Assembly: GCF_010093305.1 (NCBI RefSeq)
Contig: NZ_PDWS01000014.1
Coordinates: 44,022-108,021 of the forward strand
Source of the DNA: Pseudoxanthomonas sacheonensis
Lineage (GTDB): Bacteria > Pseudomonadota > Gammaproteobacteria > Xanthomonadales > Xanthomonadaceae
Direction: 5' to 3'
DNA: 64,000 bases
The position numbers and the translations under genes were made by a program. The notes below the pieces were generated by a model. That model saw nothing but the letters and a program-made list of their open reading frames with translations, had not been told where the DNA came from and searched no databases. This document shows positions 10,183 to 19,535 of this stretch, in pieces; within the stretch, counting starts at the first letter, position 1, and each line of letters opens with the position of its first letter.

Positions 10183-11025
10183 CTAGAACTCCAGATTGTC
10201 GATCAGCCTGGTCCTGCCCAGCTTGGCCGCGATCAGCGCGACCCTGGCCGATTTTTCGCCGTCTTCCGGCTCGCTCAGGTCTGGACGCCTGACCGCCGCG
10301 TAATCCACGGCGAAACCGGCCGCGGCCAGTCTGCGGGAAGCTTCCGCCTCCACCTCCAGACGGGGTTGTCCGGACGCTACGGCGGCGCGCATCGCCAGCA
10401 GCGTCCTGCGTATCTCGGCCGCGATCGGACGCTCCTCCGCCGACAGGTACTGGTTGCGCGAACTCATCGCCAGCCCGTCGCTTTCGCGCACGATGCTGCC
10501 GCCCAGGATCTCGATGGGGAAAGCCAGGTCGGTCACCATCTGCCGGATCACGGCCAGCTGCTGGAAATCCTTCTTGCCGAACGCGGCCACATCGGGCTGC
10601 ACCTGGTTGAACAGGCGTGTGACCACCGTGCAGACGCCGTCGAAGTGGCCGGGGCGGTGCGCGCCTTCCAACACGCTGCTGACGCCAGGCACGTTGATCC
10701 TGGCGGCCAGTTCGACGCCGAAGGGATACATGGATTCCACCGTCGGCAACCACAGCACATCGCAGCCCGCGCCTTCCAGCCCGGTGGTGTCGGCTTCGGG
10801 CGTGCGCGGATAACGGGTGAAGTCTTCGTTGGGACCGAACTGGGTCGGATTGACGAACACGCTGGACACCACGCGGTCGGCGTACTGCCGCGCCAGCATC
10901 ACCAGCGAGTAATGGCCGGCGTGCAGATTGCCCATGGTCGGCACGAAGCCGACCCGCAGCCCCTCGCGCTTCCAGCCATTGACCCGCGCGCGCAGCGCAT
11001 CGAGTTCGGTGATGGTTTCGATCAT
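10183..11025 (-). CDS. panC: Pantoate--beta-alanine ligase (pantothenate synthetase)
   Basis: 280 residues, ATG start. It condenses D-pantoate with beta-alanine using ATP to make pantothenate, the last step of vitamin B5 synthesis. Signatures are the HIGH-like PTMGNLHAGH near residue 30, SVFVNPTQFGPNEDF, the AFGKKDFQQL block and the KMSKS-like SSRNQYLS. All the binding motifs seen in E. coli PanC are present and the length is normal. It lies 40 bp downstream of panB in the pantothenate operon. Confidence 0.97.
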   Translation of the reverse strand: MIETITELDALRARVNGWKREGLRVGFVPTMGNLHAGHYSLVMLARQYADRVVSSVFVNPTQFGPNEDFTRYPRTPEADTTGLEGAGCDVLWLPTVESMYPFGVELAARINVPGVSSVLEGAHRPGHFDGVCTVVTRLFNQVQPDVAAFGKKDFQQLAVIRQMVTDLAFPIEILGGSIVRESDGLAMSSRNQYLSAEERPIAAEIRRTLLAMRAAVASGQPRLEVEAEASRRLAAAGFAVDYAAVRRPDLSEPEDGEKSARVALIAAKLGRTRLIDNLEF

Positions 11026-11065
11026 TGCGCTTCCTTATGCGGGCGCCGGCTTTTTTTAGGAGCGT

Positions 11066-11878
11066 TCAGTAGGAATGTTCCGCATCGGGGAACGAGCCAT
11101 CGCGCACCGCAGTGGCATAGGCAGCTATGGCGCCCGCGATGGAACCGCCTTCGGCCAGGAAATCCTTGACGAATTTCGGCTTGCGGTGGCCTGTATCGAT
11201 GCCCAGGAAATCGTGCAGCACCAGCACCTGGCCATCGCAGTCCGGGCCGGCGCCGATGCCGATGGTGGGAATGGCGCTGGCCGCGGTGATGGCCGCCGCC
11301 AGCGGCGACGGCACGCATTCCAGCACCATCATGGAGGCGCCGGCATCGGCCACAGCCTGCGCGTCGGAACGAAGTTTGGCGGCGGCCTGCTCGTCGCGGC
11401 CCTGCACCTTGTAACCACCGAACTTCAGCACCGACTGCGGGGTCAGGCCAAGATGCGCGCAGACAGGAATATCGCGTTCGACCAGAAAGCGGATGACTTC
11501 CAGTTTGTGGCCTGCGCCCTCCAGCTTCACCATTTCCGCGCCTGCCTGCAGCAGCGCGATGGAGGCCTGCAGCGCGCGTTCGGGAGTGGCGTCGGACTGG
11601 AAAGGAAGATCGGAGATCAGCATCGCCCGGCTCAACCCGCGCGCGACCGCCGTGGTGTGGTAGGCGATGTGTTCCACCGTGACCGGCAAAGTCGAATCCC
11701 GGCCCTGCACCACCATGCCCAGCGAATCGCCGATCAGCACCAGGTCCACACCATTGGCGTCGGCCACTCGCGCGAAGCTGTAGTCGTAGGCGGTCAGCAT
11801 CACCAGCTTGCGCTGTTCGCGCTTGGCCGCGGCCAGTGCCGGCAGGGTCCACTTCTTGATTTCGGCGTGTGTGCTCAT
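11066..11878 (-). CDS. panB: 3-methyl-2-oxobutanoate hydroxymethyltransferase
   Basis: 270 residues, ATG start. It transfers a hydroxymethyl group from 5,10-methylene-THF to alpha-ketoisovalerate, the first committed step to pantothenate. The TIM-barrel signatures are intact: [25 protein letters not shown] with the metal-binding aspartate, [18 protein letters not shown] and [20 protein letters not shown]. It lies 10 bp downstream of folK. With panC and panD in the same transcription unit, the three make a near-complete pantothenate branch. Confidence 0.97.
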   Translation of the reverse strand: MSTHAEIKKWTLPALAAAKREQRKLVMLTAYDYSFARVADANGVDLVLIGDSLGMVVQGRDSTLPVTVEHIAYHTTAVARGLSRAMLISDLPFQSDATPERALQASIALLQAGAEMVKLEGAGHKLEVIRFLVERDIPVCAHLGLTPQSVLKFGGYKVQGRDEQAAAKLRSDAQAVADAGASMMVLECVPSPLAAAITAASAIPTIGIGAGPDCDGQVLVLHDFLGIDTGHRKPKFVKDFLAEGGSIAGAIAAYATAVRDGSFPDAEHSY

Positions 11879-11888
11879 CGGTTGATTA

Positions 11889-12383
11889 TCACCCTAACGA
11901 CTCTATGGCCGAGATATCCAGCCTGGACAGAGCGTCCCGCGCGCGGCCTTGTCCCGGGATGAGGATATCCGGGGCGATCTCGAGCAAAGGCACCAGGGCG
12001 AAGGCGCGCTCGTGCAGATGCGGATGCGGCACCTGCAGGCCGGGCTCAGCGATCACCGCATCGCCGTACAGCAGCAGGTCCAGATCCAGGGTGCGCGGGC
12101 CCCAGCGCGACGCAGCCTCGCGCTGGCGGCCAAAATCGCGCTCCACCGCAAGCAAAGCCTCCAGCAACGGGCGCGCCGGCAGCCGCGTTTCCAGCATGGC
12201 CGCGCCATTGATGAAATCGGCCTGCCGCTCCAGCCCCCACGCCGGCGTGCGGTACAGGCTGGAGGCCTGCAGCAGGCGGGTTTCGGGCAAAACGGCCAAC
12301 GCCAGGACAGCCGAGCGCAGAGTCGCGGCGGCATCTCCCAGGTTGCCGCCCAGGCCCACGAAGGCGATGACGGGGTGGGTCAT
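11889..12383 (-). CDS. folK: 6-hydroxymethyl-7,8-dihydropterin pyrophosphokinase (HPPK)
   Basis: 164 residues from the ATG at 12383, whose ATGA overlaps the pcnB stop. The enzyme transfers pyrophosphate from ATP to 6-hydroxymethyl-dihydropterin in folate synthesis. Visible signatures are the N-terminal [11 protein letters not shown] and the diagnostic [15 protein letters not shown] with its two metal-binding aspartates, followed by [19 protein letters not shown]. The pcnB-folK pairing is widely conserved in gammaproteobacteria. Confidence 0.96.
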   Translation of the reverse strand: MTHPVIAFVGLGGNLGDAAATLRSAVLALAVLPETRLLQASSLYRTPAWGLERQADFINGAAMLETRLPARPLLEALLAVERDFGRQREAASRWGPRTLDLDLLLYGDAVIAEPGLQVPHPHLHERAFALVPLLEIAPDILIPGQGRARDALSRLDISAIESLG

Positions 12384-13810
12384 TCCGCGGCGGGCGCAGC
12401 GCTGCCGGAGCGGCGGCGGCGGCGACGGCGCTTGGGCGGCGCCGCGTCGTCTTCGGCATAGACATCGCGCGGAACGGCCACGCCCAATGCAGCGGACAGC
12501 TCCTCGCCCGACTGGGTCTGGGCTTCGCGCCAGAACGCCACGTCTTCCGCGTGCTCGCTGGAAGCGGTCAGCCGCAGCAGCAGGAAATCGTAGGCGGCGC
12601 GGAAACGCGGATGCGCCAGCAGACGCATCACCCGCTTGCGCTGCCTGGAGCTGAAGCGCGATTGCAGCAGCCAGATTTCCTGCATGGGCAGCGAGAAACG
12701 GCGCGGCAAGGCGACCGTGCCGAGCTGGTGCAGGGTCACCCGGTCGGCCGCGCGGCGCTGGGCCTCTTCGGCGTTCACGCCCTGCGCCTGCAGACCGATC
12801 AGGGCGCGGCAATATGCCGGCCACAGCAGCAGCGCGAACAGGAACGCCGGCGAAACCGGTTCGTCGTTGGCCACGCGCGCATCGGTGCCGCGCAGGCCTT
12901 CCAGCAGCATGCTGCGCAGGGCGCCGCTGCGGTTGGAAGCCAGCGCCGCTGCGGTTTCGGGCAGGATCGCCGGCAACAGGCCGAAGCGCTCGAGGCCTTC
13001 GAAACTGGCCACGGCATTGCCGGACAGGAACAGCTTCAGCAGTTCCTCGAACAATCTCGCCGGCGCGGCTTCGGAAAGCAGCGTCGCCAGCCGCGGTATC
13101 GGTTCGGCCGAGGCCGGATCTATCTCGAAGCCCAGCTTGCCGGCCAGCCGAATCGCGCGCAGCATCCGCACGGGGTCCTCGCGGTAGCGCTGCTCGGGAT
13201 CGCCGATCAGCTTCATCTTGCGCGCCTGCACATCCTCGAAGCCGCCCACGTAGTCGCGCACCGAGAAATCCTCGATGGCGTAATACAGCGCGTTGGCGGT
13301 GAAATCGCGGCGTACCGCATCGTCCTCGATGGTTCCGTAGACGTTGTCGCGCAGCAGGCGGCCGCCTTCGTGCTGTTCGCGGTCTCCACTGCCGTCGTCG
13401 ACATTGGCGCGGAAGGTGGCGACCTCGATGATCTCGCGGCCGAACACCACGTGCGCCAGACGGAAGCGCCGGCCGATCAGGCGGCTGTTGCGGAACAGCG
13501 CTTTGACCTGTTCCGGAGTGGCGTCGGTGGCGATGTCGAAATCCTTCGGATGCCCCCCGACCAGAAGGTCGCGGACCGCGCCGCCGACCAGATAGCCGGA
13601 GAAGCCCGAATCCCGCAACCGGTACAGCACGCGCAATGCATTGGGGCTTATGTCCCTGCGCGAAATGTTGTGCTGATCGCGCGGGATGACGCGCAGAGTG
13701 ACGGCGGCGGTTGGGAGGGCTTGCGACGTAATGATGGCGGGTCCGTCTGTGGGAATGTTTCGGGTCGGTTCTGGGCTGGTTCGGGCCTGACGGGCATTTG
13801 CCGCAGGCAC
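12380..13810 (-). CDS. pcnB: Poly(A) polymerase I
   Basis: 476 residues if translation begins at the GTG at 13810; no ATG lies upstream of the conserved region, so an alternative start codon is certain (E. coli pcnB also has an unusual start). PcnB adds 3' poly(A) tails that promote RNA decay. The nucleotidyltransferase domain shows GYLVGGAVRDLLVGG and DFDIATDA with the catalytic aspartates, then RRDFTANALYY and the RNA-binding RYREDPVRMLRAIRLAGKL. The C-terminus ends in a run of eight arginines, a basic tail typical of the family. The presumed start lies 45 bp from the divergent tRNA gene, so the two promoters overlap. Confidence 0.93.
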   Translation of the reverse strand: MPAANARQARTSPEPTRNIPTDGPAIITSQALPTAAVTLRVIPRDQHNISRRDISPNALRVLYRLRDSGFSGYLVGGAVRDLLVGGHPKDFDIATDATPEQVKALFRNSRLIGRRFRLAHVVFGREIIEVATFRANVDDGSGDREQHEGGRLLRDNVYGTIEDDAVRRDFTANALYYAIEDFSVRDYVGGFEDVQARKMKLIGDPEQRYREDPVRMLRAIRLAGKLGFEIDPASAEPIPRLATLLSEAAPARLFEELLKLFLSGNAVASFEGLERFGLLPAILPETAAALASNRSGALRSMLLEGLRGTDARVANDEPVSPAFLFALLLWPAYCRALIGLQAQGVNAEEAQRRAADRVTLHQLGTVALPRRFSLPMQEIWLLQSRFSSRQRKRVMRLLAHPRFRAAYDFLLLRLTASSEHAEDVAFWREAQTQSGEELSAALGVAVPRDVYAEDDAAPPKRRRRRRRSGSAAPAAE

Positions 13811-13827
13811 GGACTGGCGAATATACT
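13798..13827 (+). promoter_or_regulatory. Sigma-70-like promoter for tRNA-Glu
   Basis: TTGCCG (13798-13803), an 18-bp spacer and TATACT (13822-13827) precede the tRNA gene by 27 bp. The sequence after the -10 box is GC-rich, as in stringently controlled stable-RNA promoters. The -35 element lies inside the first codons assigned to divergent pcnB. Confidence 0.55.
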
Positions 13828-13854
13828 AGTCCGTCGCAGCGCTGCTTACCAAAA

Positions 13855-13929
13855 GCTCCCTTCGTCTAACGGTTAGGACGTGGCCCTCTCAAGGCTAAAA
13901 TAGGGATTCGAATTCCCTAGGGAGCACCA
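13855..13929 (+). tRNA. tRNA-Glu (anticodon CTC)
   Basis: The sequence folds as a cloverleaf. The acceptor stem pairs GCTCCCT (13855-13861) with AGGGAGC (13919-13925). The D-arm has GTC/GAC. The anticodon stem TGGCC/GGCTA encloses loop CTCTCAA, giving anticodon CTC at 13888-13890. The T-arm AGGGA/TCCCT has loop TTCGAAT. The discriminator is A (13926) and CCA is encoded (13927-13929). The molecule decodes GAG. Confidence 0.95.
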
Positions 13930-13982
13930 TATTCCCTGTTCCGCGCCGGGAGCGACCGCTCCGGCCCGGGCAATCGCTGGCC

Positions 13983-14012
13983 AAGCCCGGTCTTCAAGGC
14001 CGGGCTTTTTTA
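13983..14012 (+). terminator. Rho-independent terminator after tRNA-Glu
   Basis: The stem AAGCCCGG (13983-13990) pairs with CCGGGCTT (14000-14007), with a 9-base loop and a run of T residues (14006-14011). It is 54 bp past the CCA end. Confidence 0.85.
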
Positions 14013-14113
14013 TGCGGGCCGCGCGATATCGGCGATGCCGCGCTACAGCGCTCTTGCGGCGTTCCAGACTTGCGATGCTCTAAACTTGCCGCACCTCCCA
14101 TCGGACCGGACCC

Positions 14114-14437
14114 ATGCCCTTCGTCGTCACCGAGAACTGCATCAAGTGCAAGTACACCGATTGCGTGGAGGTGTGCCCGGTGGACTGTTTCCATGAAGGG
14201 CCCAACTTCCTGGTGATCGACCCGGACGAATGCATCGACTGCACCCTGTGCGAGCCGGAATGCCCCATCAACGCCATCTACCCCGAAGACGACGTGCCCG
14301 CCGGACAGGAAGGCTACGTGGCCCTGAACAAGGAACTGGCGATGGCCTGGCCGGTCATCACCGTGCGCAAGGAGCCTCTGCCCGATGCGAAGGAATGGGA
14401 AGGGAAACCGGACAAGCTACCATTGCTGGAGCGCTGA
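14114..14437 (+). CDS. fdxA: Ferredoxin FdxA (7Fe type)
   Basis: 107 residues, ATG start. This is a small electron carrier with one [3Fe-4S] and one [4Fe-4S] cluster. The cysteine pattern is [18 protein letters not shown] at the N-terminus and [12 protein letters not shown] around residue 40, as in Azotobacter ferredoxin I; the remaining residues form the longer C-terminal part of FdxA proteins. It is monocistronic, flanked by the tRNA terminator upstream and a strong terminator 30 bp downstream. Confidence 0.96.
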   Translation: MPFVVTENCIKCKYTDCVEVCPVDCFHEGPNFLVIDPDECIDCTLCEPECPINAIYPEDDVPAGQEGYVALNKELAMAWPVITVRKEPLPDAKEWEGKPDKLPLLER

Positions 14438-14468
14438 GCGAGGAGCTGCGGCGACAGGCGGCACAATG

Positions 14469-14498
14469 AAAAAGGGCGCCCAGGGCGCCCTTTTTTTT
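14469..14498 (+). terminator. Bidirectional terminator between fdxA and bamC
   Basis: AAAAAGGGCGCC pairs with GGCGCCCTTTTT around a short loop, with eight T residues on the plus strand and five A residues on the other side. It therefore serves fdxA (+) and bamC (-), which converge here. Confidence 0.88.
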
Positions 14499-14519
14499 CG
14501 CGATCCATGAGGCGGCCGA

Positions 14520-15017
14520 TCAGCCGCCCAGCTTCGCCTTCAACGCCGCAATCAGCTTGGGCGCCGAACCGGCCGCCGGCAGGCCGCGGGGATCGACTGC
14601 CGACACGTACGCGCCGGCCTCAACCGCCACCACCCGCACCAGGAAGTTGCTGCCTTCGTAGTTGACGTCGTAGCTGCCCAGCAATTGCGCGCGGCTGGCG
14701 ATGGTGAGGCCGTCCACGCCCGCCAGCGCCTCGCCGACCTTGGCGAACACCTCGTCGCGCGGGCCGGCCACGTTGAAACCGGTCGCCGACGTCGCCACGC
14801 CCTGGGTCGCAGCCTGGGCGCCCGTCGGCGGCAGCTTCATGGCGCCGGCGGTGTTTGGCAGATTCAAGTCCGGCGGCACTTCCAGCGGCCTGGTTTCGGC
14901 GCTCATCGCATAGTCCGGGTTGCCCTTGCGGAACCACTTGCAACCGGTGACGCCAAGCACGGCGATGGCCAGTGCCGCGAAGGCGAGCGGGCGCAGGAAC
15001 GGGGAGTAGGAACGCAT
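14520..15017 (-). CDS. bamC: BamC-like outer-membrane lipoprotein, short form
   Basis: 165 residues from the ATG at 15017. The signal sequence ends in LGVTGC, placing the lipidated cysteine at residue 26. DYAMSAETRPLEVPPDLNLP follows, which matches the conserved unstructured N-terminal segment of BamC/NlpB that binds BamD. Only one small C-terminal domain is present (about 90-160: GPRDEVFAKVGEALAGVDG, LLGSYDVNYEGSNFLVRV), against two in the 344-residue E. coli protein. It lies immediately downstream of dapA, as in E. coli. BamC is an accessory subunit of the outer-membrane protein assembly complex. Confidence 0.82.
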   Translation of the reverse strand: MRSYSPFLRPLAFAALAIAVLGVTGCKWFRKGNPDYAMSAETRPLEVPPDLNLPNTAGAMKLPPTGAQAATQGVATSATGFNVAGPRDEVFAKVGEALAGVDGLTIASRAQLLGSYDVNYEGSNFLVRVVAVEAGAYVSAVDPRGLPAAGSAPKLIAALKAKLGG

Positions 15018-15076
15018 TGGGTAATCTCCTGGGAGTTCTGGTATTAAGCCGCGACTACGTCGCGACCGGCTTTGGA

Positions 15077-15985
15077 TCAGGCCGCGATGGCTTCGCGGCT
15101 GGACTGTTCTTCTAGGGCGCTGGCGGCCGCATGCAGACGGTCGGCCTCGGCCGCGTGGGCCTCGGAAAGCGGCAACAGCGGCAGGCGCAGGCCCGCACCG
15201 TAACCCAAACGCTGCAATAGCGCCTTCACCGGGATGGGGTTGGATTCGACCCCGAAGAAGGAATAGAACGCCTGCATTTGCACGTCCTGATGCTCCGCCC
15301 GCGTGCGCTCGCCGCGGCGGGCAAGATCGCAGAGCGTACGGAAGGAGCGCGGCAACGCATTGGAGCCCACCGATATCAGGCCATCGGCGCCAGCCAGCAT
15401 CGCGCGGCACGCGGTGGGGTCGTCGCCGCTGAGCACGGCGAAGCTGTCGCCGCGCAACGCCAGCAGAGCGGCCATGCGCTCAGGCTCGGAACGCGCTTCC
15501 TTGATGCCGACGATGTTCGGGTGCGAAACCAGCTCGGCCACCGTCTCGGGCAGAAGATCGCAACCGGTACGGCCGGGCACGTTGTACAGCACCACCGGCA
15601 GACCGCCCTGATCGGCCACGGCGCGGTAATGGGCGATCAGCCCGGCCTGGGTCGGGCGCACGTACGGAGGGGTCACCACCAGCGCCAGATTGGCGCCGCC
15701 GGCAGCGGCGCGGCGGGTCTGGGCGATGGTCTTGGCGGTGTTCATCTGGCCGGTGCCCGCCAGGATGGGGATCCGTCCAGCCACGGCTTCGACCGCGGTT
15801 TTCAGCAGCAGGTCGTATTCGTCATCGGTCAGGGCCGCGGCTTCTCCGGTCGAACCGGCCACCACCAGACCCTGGGTGCCGCCATCGAGCTGCTGCTGCA
15901 GCAGACGGCGCCAGCCATCGAGATCCAGCTCGCCGGCAACCGTGAACGGTGTCGCAAGTGCGGTGATACTGCCGGAAAGGGACAA
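15077..15985 (-). CDS. dapA: 4-hydroxy-tetrahydrodipicolinate synthase
   Basis: 302 residues from a TTG at 15985. No ATG lies upstream of the conserved family start ([13 protein letters not shown]), so TTG is the best start. The enzyme condenses pyruvate with aspartate semialdehyde, the first step of the lysine and diaminopimelate pathway. Signatures are [24 protein letters not shown] with the catalytic tyrosine, and GIKEARSEP with the Schiff-base lysine. It is divergent from gcvR and upstream of bamC, the same order as E. coli gcvR/dapA-bamC. Confidence 0.95.
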   Translation of the reverse strand: MSLSGSITALATPFTVAGELDLDGWRRLLQQQLDGGTQGLVVAGSTGEAAALTDDEYDLLLKTAVEAVAGRIPILAGTGQMNTAKTIAQTRRAAAGGANLALVVTPPYVRPTQAGLIAHYRAVADQGGLPVVLYNVPGRTGCDLLPETVAELVSHPNIVGIKEARSEPERMAALLALRGDSFAVLSGDDPTACRAMLAGADGLISVGSNALPRSFRTLCDLARRGERTRAEHQDVQMQAFYSFFGVESNPIPVKALLQRLGYGAGLRLPLLPLSEAHAAEADRLHAAASALEEQSSREAIAA

Positions 15986-16116
15986 GCGGCTGCCTTCGAA
16001 ATGGGGTCGCGCGGATCGCCGCGCACCCTGCGATGTTACTTGCGGCTGGAAAGCGTGGGCAAGTATGCTGGGCCATGCACCGGGCACCTGCCCGGTCGCC
16101 ATTCAGACTAGAAGTG

Positions 16117-16692
16117 ATGCCTGAAGCCCCACAGACTGATTCGAACGCCCGGCCTTCGCCGAACGAAAACCACCTCCTGATCAACGCCTATACGACGCAT
16201 CCGGAGTCGCCGCTCTTGTCGGTGACGCGCCGGATCGCCGATAGCGGCTGCAATCTGGTCGACGCACGCCTTTCCACCGTGGGCCGGGATGTGTCGGTGA
16301 CCGCGCTGGCGACCGGCTCATGGGACGCGGTAGCCAAGCTGGAAGCCATGCTGACCCGGCTGGAACGCGAGGAAAGCATGAAGCTGGTCTGGTACCGCAC
16401 CGGCGCCAAGGTGGTGCAGTCCAACCTGCTGCCGTACATCGTGGAAGTGGTGGCGGCCGACAAGCCCGGCATCCTGTTCCAGCTGGCCGATTTCTTCGAC
16501 CGCCAGGGCATCACCATAGAGAATCTGCAAAGCACGCGTTACCGCGCCATGCAGACCGGCGCGGAGATGTTTTCGGCGCAGGTGACCATTGGCGTACCCG
16601 CCAACATGCACATCGCCGCCCTGCGCGACGATTTCCTGGAATTCTGCGACCACTTGAACCTGGACGCGATCATGGACCCGATGAAGTTCTGA
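16117..16692 (+). CDS. gcvR: Glycine cleavage system transcriptional repressor GcvR
   Basis: 191 residues from the ATG at 16117; a GTG one codon upstream is the alternative. Two ACT domains are visible: one beginning LLINAYTTHPESPLLSVTRRI (about 22-90), the other beginning YIVEVVAADKPGILFQLADFF (about 105-185). The second carries the DKPGI glycine-binding loop typical of ACT domains. GcvR has no DNA-binding domain and acts by binding the activator GcvA to repress gcvTHP. The gene is followed after 4 bp by bcp, as in E. coli. Confidence 0.9.
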   Translation: MPEAPQTDSNARPSPNENHLLINAYTTHPESPLLSVTRRIADSGCNLVDARLSTVGRDVSVTALATGSWDAVAKLEAMLTRLEREESMKLVWYRTGAKVVQSNLLPYIVEVVAADKPGILFQLADFFDRQGITIENLQSTRYRAMQTGAEMFSAQVTIGVPANMHIAALRDDFLEFCDHLNLDAIMDPMKF

Positions 16693-16696
16693 CCTG

Positions 16697-17179
16697 ATGA
16701 CCGCAACCGGCACGGCCCTGAGCAAAACCACGCTGAAGCTTCCGCTGGCGCTGTCCGGCGGGCAAACCGCGAAACTCTCCGACTACGCCGGCCAGTGGCT
16801 GGTGCTGTACTTCTATCCGAAGGACAGCACGCCGGGCTGCACCACCGAAGGCATCGATTTCAACGCCTTGCTGCCGAAATTCAGGAAGCTCAACGCGACG
16901 GTGCTGGGCGTGTCCCGCGACTCGGTCAAATCCCACGATAATTTCTGCGCCAAGCAGGGTTTCAGGTTTCCACTGGTCAGCGACGCCGACGAGGCGTTGT
17001 GCAAAGCCTTCGATGTGATCCATGAGAAGAACATGTACGGCCGCAAGGTACTGGGCGTGGTCCGCAGCACTTTCCTGATCTCGCCCGAGGGGCGCATCGC
17101 GCAGGAATGGCGCGGGGTGAAGGTCGCCGGCCATGCCGAGGCCGTGCTGGAAGCCCTGAAGGTCGCAAGCAAGCAGTGA
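16697..17179 (+). CDS. bcp: Thioredoxin-dependent peroxiredoxin Bcp (PrxQ)
   Basis: 160 residues, ATG start. The peroxidatic Cys48 is in YPKDSTPGCTTE. The nearby resolving cysteine of E. coli-type Bcp, five residues on, is absent. A cysteine at position 84 (NFCAKQGF) instead matches the pairing known for Xylella and Xanthomonas PrxQ (C47/C83 type), which forms an intramolecular disulfide between two helices. The enzyme reduces H2O2 and organic hydroperoxides in the cytoplasm. It is probably co-transcribed with gcvR. Confidence 0.94.
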   Translation: MTATGTALSKTTLKLPLALSGGQTAKLSDYAGQWLVLYFYPKDSTPGCTTEGIDFNALLPKFRKLNATVLGVSRDSVKSHDNFCAKQGFRFPLVSDADEALCKAFDVIHEKNMYGRKVLGVVRSTFLISPEGRIAQEWRGVKVAGHAEAVLEALKVASKQ

Positions 17180-17304
17180 CCTTTCGCCTGTCCTCATCGC
17201 GCCACTGCCCCGCCTTGCGGGCCGCGGTGGTCGGCCGTCGTTTTCGTTTCCACGTTTCATCCGCAGCAACCCATCCACACCCCACCCTCCATGAGGCTGT
17301 CTAG

Positions 17305-18708
17305 ATGACCCGAAGCAAGCGCATCTACGTGTTGGATACCAATGTGCTGATGCACGATCCGACCGCGCTGTTCAAGTTCGAGGAACACGATGTCTTCCTG
17401 CCCATGCAGGTCATCGAGGAATTGGACAACGCCAAGAAAGGCATGACCGAAGTCAGCCGCAACGCGCGCCAGGTAAGCCGTTTCCTCAACGAGCTGATCG
17501 AAGGCGCCGGCGCCGAACAGATCGACGCGGGCATCGTACTCAGCCATCCGCAGGGCCTGCAGCTCAAATCGCAGAGCGCGATCGGCAAGCTTTATTTCCA
17601 GACCAGGCCGGTGGCGCTGGACCGCACCTTCGGCACCGTCGCTCCCGACAACAAGATCCTCGCCGCGGTATTGGAACTGCGCGAACAGCATCCCGAGGTG
17701 CCGGTCATCCTGGTGTCCAAGGACATCAACCTGCGCATCAAGGCCGCGATCAGCGGACTGGTGGCCGAGGACTACGAAAACGACCGGGCGCTGGACGATT
17801 TCAGCCTGTTGTTCACCGGCGCCACCGAGCTTCCCACCGATTTCTGGGACCGCCACGAGAAGGACCTGCGCTCATGGAGCGACAAGGCCGGCCGCACCAG
17901 CTACGAAGTCAGCATCACCGACGACGAAGACTGGTACCCCAACCAGTTCCTGTACCTGCCGGGCGAGGACGAAGTCGAATTCCGCGTCGCCAAGATCGGA
18001 GCGGACAAGAAAGCGACGCTGGCGCTGGCCGACGATTTCCGCAACACCCAGCACGCCGTCTGGGGCATCACCGCGCGCAACCGCGAGCAGAATTTCGCCC
18101 TCAACGCGTTGATGGATCCGGAAATCGACTTCGTCAGCCTGCTCGGCACCGCCGGCACCGGCAAGACCCTGCTCGCGCTGGCCGCAGGCCTGGCCCAGAC
18201 CATGGACCAGCAGCGTTACCGCGAGATCATCATGACCCGCGCCACCGTCAGCGTGGGCGAGGACATCGGCTTCCTGCCCGGTACCGAGGAAGAGAAGATG
18301 ACCCCTTGGATGGGCGCACTGACCGACAACCTGGAAGTGCTGACCCACAACCAGGACGGCGGCGCCTGGGGCCGTGCGGCGACCAACGACCTGCTCGCCT
18401 CGCGCATCAAGATCCGTTCGATGAACTTCATGCGCGGCCGCACCTTCCTCAGCCGCTATCTGATCCTGGACGAAGCGCAGAACCTCACCCCCAAGCAGAT
18501 GAAGACGCTGATCACCCGCGCCGGCCCCGGCACCAAGATCGTCTGCCTGGGCAATGTGGAGCAGATCGACACCCCGTACCTCACCGAAACCACCTCGGGC
18601 CTGACCTACGCCGTCGACCGCTTCAAGAATTGGGCGCACAGCGCGCACATCACCCTGCGCCGTGGAGAGCGTTCGAGGTTGGCCGACTACGCGTCCGAAG
18701 TGCTGTAA
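17305..18708 (+). CDS. PhoH family protein with N-terminal PIN domain (PhoH2 type)
   Basis: 467 residues, ATG start. The N-terminal PIN RNase domain (about 5-150) begins YVLDTNVLMHDP with the metal-binding Asp11, and continues with acidic residues in VIEELDNAKKG and PDNKILAAVL. The C-terminal PhoH ATPase (about 255-465) has GTAGTGKT (about 281-288), the Walker B-like LILDEAQNLTPKQMK (about 388-402), GPGTKIVCLGN and a C-terminal RGERSRLADYASEVL. PIN-PhoH proteins are reported to act as sequence-specific RNA helicase/RNases and are often toxin-antitoxin related. No antitoxin gene is seen upstream; 125 non-coding bases separate it from bcp. Confidence 0.92.
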   Translation: MTRSKRIYVLDTNVLMHDPTALFKFEEHDVFLPMQVIEELDNAKKGMTEVSRNARQVSRFLNELIEGAGAEQIDAGIVLSHPQGLQLKSQSAIGKLYFQTRPVALDRTFGTVAPDNKILAAVLELREQHPEVPVILVSKDINLRIKAAISGLVAEDYENDRALDDFSLLFTGATELPTDFWDRHEKDLRSWSDKAGRTSYEVSITDDEDWYPNQFLYLPGEDEVEFRVAKIGADKKATLALADDFRNTQHAVWGITARNREQNFALNALMDPEIDFVSLLGTAGTGKTLLALAAGLAQTMDQQRYREIIMTRATVSVGEDIGFLPGTEEEKMTPWMGALTDNLEVLTHNQDGGAWGRAATNDLLASRIKIRSMNFMRGRTFLSRYLILDEAQNLTPKQMKTLITRAGPGTKIVCLGNVEQIDTPYLTETTSGLTYAVDRFKNWAHSAHITLRRGERSRLADYASEVL

Positions 18709-18713
18709 GCGGC

Positions 18714-19394
18714 ATGGGCGTGCGGCTACCCCGCTGGGTCTGGATCGGGGCAGGTGCGCTCGCGTCGGTCGCCGGGATGGTGAACGTGGTGGGTTTCCTC
18801 GGTTTCGAGCATCAGGCCGTGACTCACCTTACCGGCACCACATCGTTGCTGGGGGCTGCGATAACCCATGGCGACGCGCGTGCGGTCTGGCACCTGCTGG
18901 GCATCACGGCGGCCTTCATGATCGGCGCGGCGCTGAGCGGGGTGATCGTGCAGGACAGCGCGTTGCGGCTGGGCCGCCGTTATGGCGTGACGCTGGCGCT
19001 GGAATCCCTGTTGCTATTCGCCGCCATCCCTCTGTTCAAGCAACAGCAGATTTTCGGAGCTCTTCTGGCCGCGATGGCGTGCGGACTGCAGAACGCCATG
19101 GCGACGACCTACAGTGGGGCAGTGGTGCGCACGACGCACTTGAGCGGCATGTTCACCGACCTGGGCATCGGCCTGGGGCATGCATTGCGCGGAATGCCGC
19201 TACCCAAACGACGCCTGATGCTAAGCGCGCTGATCATCGCCGGCTTCCTGGCCGGCGGCGTGGCGGGTGCCTGGCTATTCCGACGCCTGGGCTATGATGC
19301 GTTGCTGGTGCCAGCGACGCTGACCGGCCTGGTTGGTTTCGGTTATGCCGGTTATCGCCAATGGCGATCGATGCGGCAGGATATCGGCGCCTAG
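18714..19394 (+). CDS. YoaK-like (DUF1275) membrane protein
   Basis: 226 residues from the ATG at 18714, 5 bp after the phoH stop. Six hydrophobic segments can be followed (about 8-28, 52-72, 85-100, 105-125, 170-192, 196-212). The family features are VAGMVNVVGFLGFEHQAVTHLTGT near the N-terminus and GLQNAMATTYSGAVVRTTHLSGMFTDLG in the middle. DUF1275 proteins are inner-membrane proteins of unknown function. The tight spacing suggests co-expression with phoH, but nothing indicates a shared function. Confidence 0.85.
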   Translation: MGVRLPRWVWIGAGALASVAGMVNVVGFLGFEHQAVTHLTGTTSLLGAAITHGDARAVWHLLGITAAFMIGAALSGVIVQDSALRLGRRYGVTLALESLLLFAAIPLFKQQQIFGALLAAMACGLQNAMATTYSGAVVRTTHLSGMFTDLGIGLGHALRGMPLPKRRLMLSALIIAGFLAGGVAGAWLFRRLGYDALLVPATLTGLVGFGYAGYRQWRSMRQDIGA

Positions 19395-19535
19395 GCCAAT
19401 CCGCTCACGGCATGTATCGCCGACGCGGATTTGCCGGGGCGATATCCGAATGCCCGCAGGTCTTCCGCGCACGACCATTCGCGCGCGCTGGCCGAACGGC
19501 CCGGGAGGCGCGCCGGCACACGGGGAGATGCGAAC

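Noticed and set aside
17305..18708. PIN-PhoH gene as a toxin-antitoxin pair
   Set aside because: No small upstream antitoxin gene; the 125-bp gap after bcp is non-coding.
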